NCBI RefSeq assembly: GCF_004402405.1
Contig: NZ_SOFE01000014.1
Location: forward strand, 248,001-312,000
Source: Cryobacterium levicorallinum
GTDB lineage: Bacteria > Actinomycetota > Actinomycetes > Actinomycetales > Microbacteriaceae
Reading direction: 5' to 3'
Length of the DNA: 64,000 nucleotides
The notes beneath the pieces are model-generated. The model saw nothing but the letters and a program-made list of their open reading frames with translations. It was not told the DNA's origin and did not search any database. The position numbers were made by a program, and so were the translations under genes. This document shows, one piece after another, positions 43,574 to 53,290 of the stretch. Positions within the stretch are counted from its first letter, which is position 1. Every line of letters starts with the position of its first letter.

Positions 43574-44562
43574 TGGTTCACGCGACCCGTCCGACCTCGG
43601 CGGTGCGGCTGCTCGCTCTGCTCAACGCTGGTTTACTGGCGGCTGGAGTGCTGAGTGGCTGCACGGCTTGGGCCTCGGCCTCGGCCCCGCCTGGCACGAC
43701 CAGCACCTCGACTAGGCCAGCCGCGGCATCCGCTTCACGCAGCGAAATTGGCAATGGCCGACCCCTGGTCAACTACGACGGACCACTGGTGCAACGCCGG
43801 GTCGTACTCGCGATACATACGAAAGCGGATGCCGATCTGCCCACGTTGCGCGCCGGCGTGGACCAGCATGCCGACGGTGCCAACCTCAGGCTCGCCGAGA
43901 TTTCCCCCGATGTGTTGCCGGCCGGGGTGCTGGAGCAGGCCGTGCCCCAGCTGACCCTGCTGCTGCCGGCGGGGTCGACCGAAGACGACGCGCGCGGCCT
44001 TATCGATGCATCGACGGCCACCCAACCCGCGCAGTACTTCGTGCTGACCGTTCTGGTGCACGATCTCGTCTTCGAGGTGGACGCGACCGACCCGGGGGCG
44101 TTGGCCGATGCTATTGCGCGTGAAGGCATCCTCTCTGATGCTCTGGGAAACTACGAGACCACGGCTGGCACCGACACCTTGGGCGTGAGCTACCTCGGGA
44201 CACTGTTGGGCGACGAAATGGTGGACTCCGTGCGCAGCGCGATGGCACGCCCGGCCGGCACCACACCCCGGCGGGTGGCTGTCCTGGCCGGCACTCCCGG
44301 CGGGGCGGGCGTTGACATCGCCGCCGAACCGATCCCACAGCCGGTGGTCTTGGCTGGCGGAACCTCGCATGAGGTGGTGAGCGATGCGCCGGTGGCCGGG
44401 GCCGAGGTTGACTCGACACCGTTGGGACCGTGGCTGGCCTACTGGATCGGACTCGCGGTGGTGCTGGGCGTGACGGTGCTGCTCGCCGGTTGGAGTCTGG
44501 TGCAGCGGCGGCGCGGGCTTCGGGCTAGCGCGTTCGAACCGGAACGACCCGATCCAGAGTAG
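43573..44562 (+). CDS. hypothetical lipoprotein with C-terminal membrane segment
   Basis: A 329-residue protein, family not recognised. A hydrophobic N-terminus ends in the lipobox VLSGC. A Thr/Ser/Ala-rich linker follows, then about 220 mixed residues with no known motif. One membrane segment lies near residues 290-312 (WLAYWIGLAVVLGVTVLLAGW), with an Arg-rich cytoplasmic tail. Translation is coupled to the multicopper oxidase (1-base overlap), so it may anchor, mature or supply electrons to that enzyme (inference). It overlaps the convergent histidine kinase gene by 38 bases. Confidence 0.75.
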   Translation: MVHATRPTSAVRLLALLNAGLLAAGVLSGCTAWASASAPPGTTSTSTRPAAASASRSEIGNGRPLVNYDGPLVQRRVVLAIHTKADADLPTLRAGVDQHADGANLRLAEISPDVLPAGVLEQAVPQLTLLLPAGSTEDDARGLIDASTATQPAQYFVLTVLVHDLVFEVDATDPGALADAIAREGILSDALGNYETTAGTDTLGVSYLGTLLGDEMVDSVRSAMARPAGTTPRRVAVLAGTPGGAGVDIAAEPIPQPVVLAGGTSHEVVSDAPVAGAEVDSTPLGPWLAYWIGLAVVLGVTVLLAGWSLVQRRRGLRASAFEPERPDPE

Positions 44563-45871
44563 CCATGACGGAGGTACCGCCGCCCACCCAGGAGCGCACT
44601 TCGAGGGTGCCGCCGGCGACCTCGATGGTGTCGCGCATGATGCGCAGACCCATGTGATTCTCGGGTGCGTCCGCGGCCATGTCGAAGCCGCAGCCGTTGT
44701 CATGGATGAGCAGGATGGTGCGATCGGTATCTTGCATGAGCGTCAGCTCGACGGTGCCGGCCTTGGCATGCTTCACGGTGTTGGCGAGCACCTCGCGGGC
44801 CACCCGATAGAACATCGCCGAGCGGTCCCGGTCGAGATCGCAGTCGGGGGGAATATGCAGTTTGACCTCGATGTCGTGCTCGAGCAGCGGGGCGGCCAGC
44901 CGGGTGAGGGCGGCCGGCAGTCCGAGTTCGGCCAGATCGGGTGGGTAGAGCTCGGTCGTCATAGCGCGCAGGGTGCGCACGTTTTTTTGCAGGATGGCCT
45001 TGGCCTGGCCGAAGAGCGCCCGATTCTCGGGGGTGGAATGCATTTCCTCGGCTTCGAGGGCGTAGGACAGGCCGGCCAGATCTTGAATGACTTCGTCGTG
45101 CAGATCACGGGCAATGCGCTGGCGTTCCAGGTCGGAGGCGTCGATCGCGTGCTGCAGGAGGCGGCGTTTCGTTGACTGGTGACCCTGGATGCGCCGGGCC
45201 AGCTGGATCGCCGGCACGAGCTGGGCCATTTGAAGGGCTCCAAGGGACAGCAGGAAGGTGGGAATCAGCCCGACCACGAGTGCGTTTTGCTCGTCACGGA
45301 CCCCGTCGTCATTGAAGTACGCCTCCAAAATTACGACCTGACCGTTGGCCGCCGTGGTGCGCACGTGCACCTCGACCAATTCGCCGGCCTGGGATTCGTG
45401 CGCGTTCTCGGCGCCGTCCTGCACGCCGAGGTTTGCATGCCCCTTGCCTCCGGCCAGGAGTTCAGGGGCAAAGCTCGGCAGGTCGAAGACCTGGCCGACC
45501 AATGCCGGGAAGTCGGAGTACACGATTCGCCCTCCGGAATCCCAGACCTTGATGCGCACAATCGATCCGTCGGAGATGCGGGGAGCCAGGCGGTCGTCCA
45601 GCCGACGGGTCGATCCGGGCAACCCCGCGAGGAGGTCGTCGGTAATGAGCGGTCCGATGGAATAGTCGGCGAGGCGTTGAGCCTGTTGGATGGCGTTGTC
45701 CATGGCGTTGCTCATGGATTCAGCGCGAACCCAGAGTGCGGCCGGCACGGCGATGATCATCATGGCGATGACGCCGACGGTGATGAACCGACCCACCGCC
45801 GACCGCACCTCGGAACGTTCGTCCGACCGGGTTCGGTCGAGGCGGCTGGGCTTCGCCGCCGAGTTAGACAT
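44525..45871 (-). CDS. sensor histidine kinase (NarL/DesK type)
   Basis: A 448-residue kinase. TM1 is near residues 30-50 and TM2 near 205-228, with an extracytoplasmic sensor between. HisKA_3 carries the phosphorylated His in ERQRIARDLHDEVIQDLAGL, and HATPase has VLANTVKHAKAG (N box) and DNGCGFDMA (G1). Its start overlaps the end of the response regulator gene by 8 bases, so the two form a two-component pair. Convergent with the peroxidase/oxidase operon, which is a plausible but unproven target. Confidence 0.9.
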   Translation of the reverse strand: MSNSAAKPSRLDRTRSDERSEVRSAVGRFITVGVIAMMIIAVPAALWVRAESMSNAMDNAIQQAQRLADYSIGPLITDDLLAGLPGSTRRLDDRLAPRISDGSIVRIKVWDSGGRIVYSDFPALVGQVFDLPSFAPELLAGGKGHANLGVQDGAENAHESQAGELVEVHVRTTAANGQVVILEAYFNDDGVRDEQNALVVGLIPTFLLSLGALQMAQLVPAIQLARRIQGHQSTKRRLLQHAIDASDLERQRIARDLHDEVIQDLAGLSYALEAEEMHSTPENRALFGQAKAILQKNVRTLRAMTTELYPPDLAELGLPAALTRLAAPLLEHDIEVKLHIPPDCDLDRDRSAMFYRVAREVLANTVKHAKAGTVELTLMQDTDRTILLIHDNGCGFDMAADAPENHMGLRIMRDTIEVAGGTLEVRSWVGGGTSVMATLDRVVPVRTR

Positions 45872-46577
45872 GCTGGGCGGGAACCAAGCCCAGTCGAGTG
45901 GCGATCACGACGGCCTCCAGTTGTGAGTGTGCGCCGAGCTTGCCGAGGATGGACTTGACGTAACCCCGGCAGGTGTTCTCCGAGATGCCGAGGGTCTTGG
46001 AGTTGGCCCGAACGTCGGAACCCTCTCCCATGAGGCGGAGCACGGCGAGCTCGCGCTTGGTCAGCTCGGGAAACGGAATCTCATCGTTGTGCTGTCGGCG
46101 TCGGGCGCTGAGCAGGCTCACGAGCGACGGATGCACGATGAATCCGCCAATCCGAGCGTGCCGGAGGGTATCGAGCACCGTGGCGAGCGAACCGTCCTTG
46201 GGCAGGAAGGCGCAGACGCCGATCGCCGCGGCCTGTTCGAGGGCCTCGAGGGCCGGGTCGCCGGTGAGGATGACGATGCGGGTCTGCGGGGCGCGCGCCA
46301 GGATGGCCGCGGCCGCGACGAGCCCACTGCCGTCGGGTAGGTGATAGTCCATGACGACGACGTCGGGGCGCAGCTCCAGACACGCGGCGATACCGCTTGC
46401 GACGTCGTTGGCTGATCCGACGCTGCACAGGTCAGGCTCGCGGTTGAGGGAATCGGTGAGCAGTTCAGCGAAGGTCGTGTGATCGTCGACGATGAGAATG
46501 CGAATCTGGGCGGGCGGCGGCGGTTGAACGGCCGTTCCCTGGAAGTAAGGTTCGAGGGGGGACATTTGCGTGGTCAT
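45864..46577 (-). CDS. response regulator, NarL/FixJ family
   Basis: A 237-residue regulator. The receiver domain (about 25-145) has VDDHTTF, the phospho-acceptor Asp in VVVMDYHLPDGSG, and a Lys in FLPKDGS. A LuxR helix-turn-helix lies at about 170-230, with LTKRELAVLRLMGEGSDVRANSKTLG and a C-terminal recognition helix. The partner is the overlapping histidine kinase. The recognition helix region reads SENTCRGYVKSILGKLG, slightly unlike the usual ..TVK.H....L.KL. Confidence 0.9.
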   Translation of the reverse strand: MTTQMSPLEPYFQGTAVQPPPPAQIRILIVDDHTTFAELLTDSLNREPDLCSVGSANDVASGIAACLELRPDVVVMDYHLPDGSGLVAAAAILARAPQTRIVILTGDPALEALEQAAAIGVCAFLPKDGSLATVLDTLRHARIGGFIVHPSLVSLLSARRRQHNDEIPFPELTKRELAVLRLMGEGSDVRANSKTLGISENTCRGYVKSILGKLGAHSQLEAVVIATRLGLVPAQHV

Positions 46578-46700
46578 CTGCGGAGACCTCTCTGCCCTGT
46601 CCCGAGCTGTGTTAGCTCGATAGACGAAACCAGCATCTGCAGAACCTGAAATTCCGTCGAGTCCTGCTGTTTTTGTCCCCCATGTGATACTACCCGGGAA

Positions 46701-47684
46701 TCAGGCGCGAGCGACGGCGCGGCGCAGGAATGACGTGATGACATCAGTGGCCTCTCGGAGGGAATCCGGGACCGGCTCTGGTCGCGGAAGTGTGCTCGTG
46801 CGGGGGTGAGAATCGGGTGCTGGCACTCCCAGGTGTTCGTGCAGCACGAGAAAAGCCGAGAGCACGTCGGCAAGGTCGCCGTCTTCGGTGGCCGTCGCGT
46901 GCAGCAGACGCAGCTGGGCTGAGCGCAGAATCTGGCCGGGTGCGCAGCCCAGTTCGCTCTGCATGGCATGGCGGCACCGGTCATAGGCCTGCAGGCCCTG
47001 GGCGTGGCACCCGGCAGCCTCCAGCCCGAGGATGAGGGCCGTCCAGGCTCGTTCATTGAGCGGGTCATTGGCAATCGCGAGGTTGGCGAGATCGACGGAA
47101 TCGTCGATCCGGTGCAGAGCAGCGGCGGTTTCGGACGCCAGAACGCGGGCGACGGTCAGCCGGGACTCGTGCAGGTCCCGCGCCTCCGATGCCCACGCTG
47201 CGACCAGTTCATCGCAGAGCAGTGGGGCTTGGGCGAGGTCGAGGGCGCGAAGTAAGAAGGGGTAAGCCAGCTCGGGATTGGTTTTCTGGGCTCGTTGCAG
47301 CAGATCGTCGAACTGTTCAAGGTCGACATCGACCAGGTCGCGGTCCAACACATAGCCGCCAGTCGTCGTCTGCAACGGCCCGAACTTTCCCGCACCGGGC
47401 TGCAGGTGGCGGCGCAGCACGCTGACATAACTTTCCAGGGTGGGCAGGGCTTCGGCTGGAGGGTTTGCTCCCCAGAGCAATTCGATCAGGTGGTCTTTCG
47501 ACACCGGGAGGCCAACGTGTACGAGAAGAATCTCCAGGATCTGGCGTGGTTTCGGTCCGCCGAGTTCGTGGGCGTGCAGAACAACGGGGCCGCATCGAAT
47601 GGTCAGGTTGCCGAAGAGTTGAACGCTGAGGTGTGCGACGGGCGCGCTGGCTGGCTGCACTCGGGTGTCCGATTCCATTGTCAT
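46701..47684 (-). CDS. SARP-type (BTAD) transcriptional regulator
   Basis: A 327-residue regulator. An OmpR-like winged helix lies at about 15-105 (LFGNLTIRCG...GGPKPRQILEILLVHVGLPVSKDHLIELLW), and a bacterial transcriptional activation domain at about 110-260 (DVDLEQFDDLL ... ALDLAQAPLL). SARPs activate secondary-metabolite or stress operons in actinobacteria. The ATG at 47684 has GGAGGT upstream; longer readings lack coding character. It precedes the two-component genes on the same strand by 124 bases, perhaps as part of one regulatory unit. Confidence 0.87.
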   Translation of the reverse strand: MTMESDTRVQPASAPVAHLSVQLFGNLTIRCGPVVLHAHELGGPKPRQILEILLVHVGLPVSKDHLIELLWGANPPAEALPTLESYVSVLRRHLQPGAGKFGPLQTTTGGYVLDRDLVDVDLEQFDDLLQRAQKTNPELAYPFLLRALDLAQAPLLCDELVAAWASEARDLHESRLTVARVLASETAAALHRIDDSVDLANLAIANDPLNERAWTALILGLEAAGCHAQGLQAYDRCRHAMQSELGCAPGQILRSAQLRLLHATATEDGDLADVLSAFLVLHEHLGVPAPDSHPRTSTLPRPEPVPDSLREATDVITSFLRRAVARA

Positions 47685-47784
47685 AACGACCTCCACTGTT
47701 GGAATGCGACAATGATGCCTGTTTGCCCAAGCCGGGGTAAGCCGCGGGTGGACTAGGAAATTACCCCCAATTTCGGGGATCATT

Positions 47785-48366
47785 TCAGGAGTTGCTATGA
47801 TGCCCGGTTCCGAGGGACAGGCTGGCACCCTGAGGCCCGTCCAGGACGAGGGCAATGACCTGATTGGGGATTTCGAAAACGAGGGTCGCTTGAACGGATG
47901 CTCCGCTCTGCTCCGCCGGGTCGACCCAGAGCGCGGTGGACCGCGCGCCGAGTCCGGACAGGGAGTAGTCGGCGGCGCGAAAGGCGAGGCCGGAGGCATC
48001 CGTTTCGGTCAGTTCGAGCAGAATGCGCACGCGGTGGGCCCCGGGCTGCACCGGGCTGGAGAGCAGATCGGCGGCGGTAGCCGGCACCCAGCCATCGGTT
48101 TCGAGCGGGATGATCGCGCTGATACGGGCGAGTCCGCCGGGCACGGCGGCCGTATCGCCGAACGGGGTGCTCGGCTTCGTACCGGTGAGCAGCAGCACGC
48201 CAGCCAGGGCAGCCATCACGAGCCAGGCGATGGCCAATGGGATCAGAATTTTGCGGCGGCGTTGGAACAGGGTGCGAGGCGAGGGACGCCTGTGCCGTGT
48301 GGTGCCCGGATGCTTCTCCCCGTCGTCGGGACGCACCAGACGCAGCGTTACATTCGCGGGAGTCAT
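47785..48366 (-). CDS. hypothetical single-pass membrane protein
   Basis: About 193 residues, not recognised. A basic N-terminus (RRPSPRTLFQRRRK) is followed by one membrane helix near residues 42-63 (IAWLVMAALAGVLLLTG), then about 125 residues outside the cell that look beta-rich (RVRILLELTETDASG, ATLVFEIPNQVIALVL). The reading from ATG 48366 lacks a clear ribosome site. It lies upstream of the SARP gene on the same strand and could be a surface component of that regulatory set. Confidence 0.6.
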   Translation of the reverse strand: MTPANVTLRLVRPDDGEKHPGTTRHRRPSPRTLFQRRRKILIPLAIAWLVMAALAGVLLLTGTKPSTPFGDTAAVPGGLARISAIIPLETDGWVPATAADLLSSPVQPGAHRVRILLELTETDASGLAFRAADYSLSGLGARSTALWVDPAEQSGASVQATLVFEIPNQVIALVLDGPQGASLSLGTGHHSNS

Positions 48367-48444
48367 GTGCGGAATTCTGACCGCGGGACCATGGGAAAAC
48401 CCTGCTCCGGTCTGGTTTGTCGCGGATGGGCTGGCGTGGGCGCG

Positions 48445-48606
48445 CCCGTCAAGGACGGGATCGAGGTGCTCGGCTACGAGCACTGGAGCGCCCTCGACAA
48501 CTACGAGTGCGCGAGCGGATTCCGGCCGACATTAGGGCTCATCGAGGTCGACCACGAGACGTTCGTTCGCACGCCCAAGCCGAGCCTGGCCTGGCTGGCT
48601 GGGTCG
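48445..48606 (+). pseudogene. GH1 glycosidase remnant (C-terminal end)
   Basis: The plus strand reads DGIEVLGYEHWSALDNYE then SGFRPTLGLIEVDHETFVRT and PKPSLAWL, matching the last ~50 residues of family 1 beta-glucosidases (GY.HWSLLDN.EW ... FGL..VD..TF.RTPKPS..W). No upstream part of the enzyme is present: the text before it is a minus-strand gene. A dead fragment. The rest of 48367-48754 shows nothing else. Confidence 0.72.
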
Positions 48607-48754
48607 CGCGGGCGAACGGGCTGGAGTAGCGAAGGTCCTTCGCGACCGGTCGTTCACAACTGCTCGCGGCGCCAGCGATCCGGGCACCGGCGACCCCGGA
48701 AGCGGCGACCGTGGGAGTGCCCGGTGGGCATCCGCTTGTCGAAAATGACCGTCA

Positions 48755-50508
<1,754 letters not shown>

Positions 50509-50676
50509 TGTGTCTTCTGACTCCTTCACCCTAGCGCTGGTTGCGCGCTCGGGTCCTACCGGGGTCGCGGTCACCGCGCCCGTTGGGGGCCATCGCTCCG
50601 GGCATCGCTGGCGCTATGACCGGGAACTGGCGCCCGAGTCTGCGGGTGCCAGGCATAGCTGGCGCTGGGCATCCGC

Positions 50677-51645
50677 TTAGCGAGCGAGGGCGGCCAGCTC
50701 GACGCGGGTCGAGGCACCGACCTTGCGCAGCAGGTTGGCCACGTGAAACTTCACTGTGTTCTCGCTGATGGTCAGGGCCTGTGCGATGGCCTTGTTGCGC
50801 GCCCCAGAGGCGACGAGTTCGAGCACGCCGCGTTCGCGTGGGCTGAGGCCCCAGGCCGCGGCGGTGGTGACGGATGCCGTGGGCGCGTCGAGCGGCAGCG
50901 ACACGGCCATCTCGGAGCCCCAGCCGGCGGTGGCCTCCACGTTGAGTGTGCCGCTGAGCGCGACGACGCGGGCGGCGAGCTGACGCACGCTCGGAACCTC
51001 GGCATCGAGGTTGCCCGGACCGTCGTCCCGAATGCGGATGAGCAGGTTACTTCCGTCGCAGTCCCACTGCACGCGCACCCGCGCGACCCCGGCCTGTTCG
51101 ACGAGGGCGAGCACGGCGCCGCGAACGATGGCGCGGGCTTCGTGGGCGACCTCGCCGGGCAATGCCCGACCGTTCACCGGCGGCTCGATGAACTGCACGT
51201 CGAGGTCGCCGAAGCGCACGAGCGGGCGCAGGTCGTTCCTGAGACGTTCGAAGGCGCGGGCGACGGGTTCCTCGGTGAGACTGCGATCGAGGTCGCTCAC
51301 CGCGCGCAGGGCGACCATCGCGGCGGCGGCGAGTTCGGTGGCCTTCTGTCGGGCGGCGGTGTCACTCGTGCTGCCGGAGCGCAGCACAGCAAGCAGGGAT
51401 TCCAGCGTGGTGGCGTGTGCGTCGGTGAGGTCGGCGATGAGTTTGGAACGTTCGGCGGCTGCGCTGCGCGCTGTTTGAACCGGGGAGTTTGCGGGGAGCG
51501 TCGAGCGTTTTGCGGTCGTGGCGGATGACGCGGCCGGTTCGGCTGCTCCGGTAGCAGCATCAGACCGGAGGGCGGCGGCCGTGCTGCGCGCAGCGGCCTC
51601 AGTGGCGGTGGCGCGCACGCCGGGGTTAGATGGAGCGGAAGTCAT
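50677..51645 (-). CDS. HATPase-like/LuxR fusion regulator
   Basis: A 322-residue cytoplasmic protein. The first ~60 residues are Ala/Ser/Thr-rich. A helical dimerisation region follows (LTDAHATTLESLLAVLRS), then a GHKL ATPase-like domain at about 160-255 (RDDGPGN, ATAGWGSEMAVSLPL) and a LuxR helix-turn-helix at about 265-320 (LSPRERGVLELVASGARNK). The N-box Asn expected in EARAIVRGAV is missing, so ATP hydrolysis or phosphotransfer is doubtful. Divergent from hxlB with 113 bases between; it probably regulates the formaldehyde genes (inference). Confidence 0.82.
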   Translation of the reverse strand: MTSAPSNPGVRATATEAAARSTAAALRSDAATGAAEPAASSATTAKRSTLPANSPVQTARSAAAERSKLIADLTDAHATTLESLLAVLRSGSTSDTAARQKATELAAAAMVALRAVSDLDRSLTEEPVARAFERLRNDLRPLVRFGDLDVQFIEPPVNGRALPGEVAHEARAIVRGAVLALVEQAGVARVRVQWDCDGSNLLIRIRDDGPGNLDAEVPSVRQLAARVVALSGTLNVEATAGWGSEMAVSLPLDAPTASVTTAAAWGLSPRERGVLELVASGARNKAIAQALTISENTVKFHVANLLRKVGASTRVELAALAR

Positions 51646-51731
51646 GCCCCCAGCCTACCCGGGCCATCCTCGGAGCCCACCCAGAGCCATCCGTTTGGGT
51701 AGGAAAACCGCTCGTTTGGCGGGCAGCATTC

Positions 51732-51762
51732 CCACTCGAAGGAGTGGAACATGGAATCATGA
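51732..51762 (+). promoter_or_regulatory. hxlB leader: ribosome-site hairpin plus 3-codon upstream ORF
   Basis: CCACTC (51732-51737) and GAGTGG (51742-51747) form a 6-bp hairpin that contains the AAGGAG ribosome site (51739-51744). Six bases after that site an ATG opens the reading ATG-GAA-TCA-TGA (51751-51762), whose TGA overlaps the hxlB ATG at 51759. The hxlB start itself is 14 bases from the ribosome site, so coupling through the mini-ORF is plausible. Confidence 0.5.
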
Positions 51763-52343
51763 CCGAAACGACAACCACCCCACTGGCAGCGGATGCCCTC
51801 GGCCTCATTTTCGCCGAGAACGGCCGCGTCGTCGAGGCGCTGCAATCGGCATCCGCTTCAGTACTGGATGAGGCGGCAACCCTGCTCGCCGCGGCACCCC
51901 GGGTATTTGTGCTCGGTGCTGGCCGCTCCGGGCTGGCACTGAAGATGACCGCGATGCGACTCATGCACCTCGGCCTCGACGTGCACGTGGTGGGCGAGGT
52001 GACCAGCCCGGCGATTGTGTCGGGTGACGTGCTGCTGGTGGCGAGCGGATCCGGAACGACGGGCGCCATTGTGCGTGCCGCCGAGACGGCTCACGGCGTG
52101 GGGGCGAGCATTCTCGCGCTGACCACGGCGCCCGAGTCGCCGCTCGGGCGGCTCGCCGCGGTGACCGTGGTCATTCCCGCGGCTGCCAAGCAGGACCACG
52201 CCGGGCAGGTGTCGGCCCAGTATTCGGGCGGCCTGTTCGAGCAGTCGGTGTTGTTCGTCGGCGACGCCCTGTTTCACACGCTCTGGAAGGCGAGCGGTTC
52301 CACGGCCGAACAGCTCTGGCCGCGTCACGCCAACCTCGAATAG
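51759..52343 (+). CDS. hxlB: 6-phospho-3-hexuloisomerase
   Basis: A 194-residue SIS-domain isomerase. RVFVLGAGRSGLALKMTAMRLMHLG is the family signature (key GxGRSG), VGEVTSPAI and VASGSGTTGAIV form the sugar-phosphate site, and the C-terminus (QYSGGLFEQSVLFVGDALFHTLW) matches HxlB/PHI. It converts hexulose 6-phosphate to fructose 6-phosphate in the ribulose monophosphate pathway for formaldehyde fixation. hxlA follows 58 bases later. The start is fixed by overlap with a tiny upstream ORF. Probably controlled by the divergent HATPase-LuxR protein. Confidence 0.92.
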   Translation: MTETTTTPLAADALGLIFAENGRVVEALQSASASVLDEAATLLAAAPRVFVLGAGRSGLALKMTAMRLMHLGLDVHVVGEVTSPAIVSGDVLLVASGSGTTGAIVRAAETAHGVGASILALTTAPESPLGRLAAVTVVIPAAAKQDHAGQVSAQYSGGLFEQSVLFVGDALFHTLWKASGSTAEQLWPRHANLE

Positions 52344-52401
52344 AGCGCGCACCCTTTCCAAGAACTTTCCACTCTTAAACACTAATAGAAAGCAGAATCC
52401 C

Positions 52402-53025
52402 ATGAAGCTTCAGGTAGCTATGGACGTACTGACCACCGAAGCGGCGCTCACGCTGGCTGCTCAGGTTGCACCGCACGTCGACATCATCGAGCTCGGCACC
52501 CCGCTGATCAAGGCAGAGGGCCTGCGCGCCGTCACCGCGATCAAGAACGCGCACCCCGACAAGATCGTCTTCGCCGACCTCAAGACGATGGATGCCGGCG
52601 AGCTCGAAGCCGACATCGCCTTCGCCGCCGGTGCAGACCTCGTCACCGTGCTCGGCACGGCCGGGGACAGCACCATTATCGGAGCCGTCGCCGCCGCGAC
52701 CAAGCACGGCAAGGGCATCGTCGTTGACCTCATCGGCGTTGCCGACAAGGTCACCCGCGCCCGCGAGGTCACGGCGCTCGGTGCCCAGTTCGTCGAGATG
52801 CACGCTGGACTCGACGAGCAGGCCGAGCCCGGCTTCTCGCTCGCCACACTGCTCAACCAGGGCGAGACCGCCAAGGTTCCGTTCTCCCTTGCCGGCGGCG
52901 TGAACCTGTCGACCATCTCTTCGGTGCAGCGCGCCGGAGCAACGGTCGCCGTTGCCGGCGGAGCAATCTACGGCGCCGAAGACCCGGCCGCAGCTGCTGC
53001 CGCCCTTCGCGCCGCGATTATCTAG
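52402..53025 (+). CDS. hxlA: 3-hexulose-6-phosphate synthase
   Basis: A 207-residue OMP-decarboxylase-like TIM barrel. MKLQVAMDVLTTEAAL, IELGTPLIKAEGL and the metal/catalytic VFADLKTMDAGELEADIAF are HPS signatures; the C-terminal phosphate site is SLAGGVN and VAVAGGAIYGA. It condenses formaldehyde with ribulose 5-phosphate. With hxlB it detoxifies or assimilates formaldehyde, for example from methanol, methylamine or demethylations. The ribosome site (AGAAAGCAG) is modest. A strong T-tailed terminator follows. Confidence 0.93.
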   Translation: MKLQVAMDVLTTEAALTLAAQVAPHVDIIELGTPLIKAEGLRAVTAIKNAHPDKIVFADLKTMDAGELEADIAFAAGADLVTVLGTAGDSTIIGAVAAATKHGKGIVVDLIGVADKVTRAREVTALGAQFVEMHAGLDEQAEPGFSLATLLNQGETAKVPFSLAGGVNLSTISSVQRAGATVAVAGGAIYGAEDPAAAAAALRAAII

Positions 53026-53042
53026 CCCAAGCGCTTAATCTG

Positions 53043-53074
53043 GTGCCGTCCCGCGTCTGCGGGGCGGCACTTTT
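53043..53074 (+). terminator. intrinsic terminator after hxlA
   Basis: GTGCCGTCCCGC (53043-53054), loop GTCT, and GCGGGGCGGCAC (53059-53070) form a 12-bp stem with one G-U pair, followed directly by TTTT. It ends the hxlB-hxlA transcript 18 bases after the hxlA stop. Confidence 0.88.
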
Positions 53075-53269
53075 GCGTTAGCGGCACTATCGCGTTAAGC
53101 GGATGTCCCTGCCCGGGTGACGAGAAATCCGACCGGGCCCGGGCCTGGTCGATGGGGCACTCCTGCACGCATGGGCCCACATTCCGTGCCCCGGCCTGTC
53201 GGTGGGCGCGGCTAGGCTGGTGGCGCCCAGACTAGTTGGCGGCATCGTCGCCGCGAGAGGACGCCACCC

Positions 53270-53290
53270 ATGACCAGCAGCCACGCATGA
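53270..53290 (+). promoter_or_regulatory. 6-codon upstream ORF overlapping the oxidoreductase start
   Basis: An ATG at 53270, 9 bases after GAGAGG, opens a six-codon reading (MTSSHA) whose TGA at 53288-53290 overlaps the ATG of the flavoprotein gene (ATGA). The flavoprotein ATG has no good ribosome site of its own, so the leader may deliver ribosomes to it. Confidence 0.45.
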
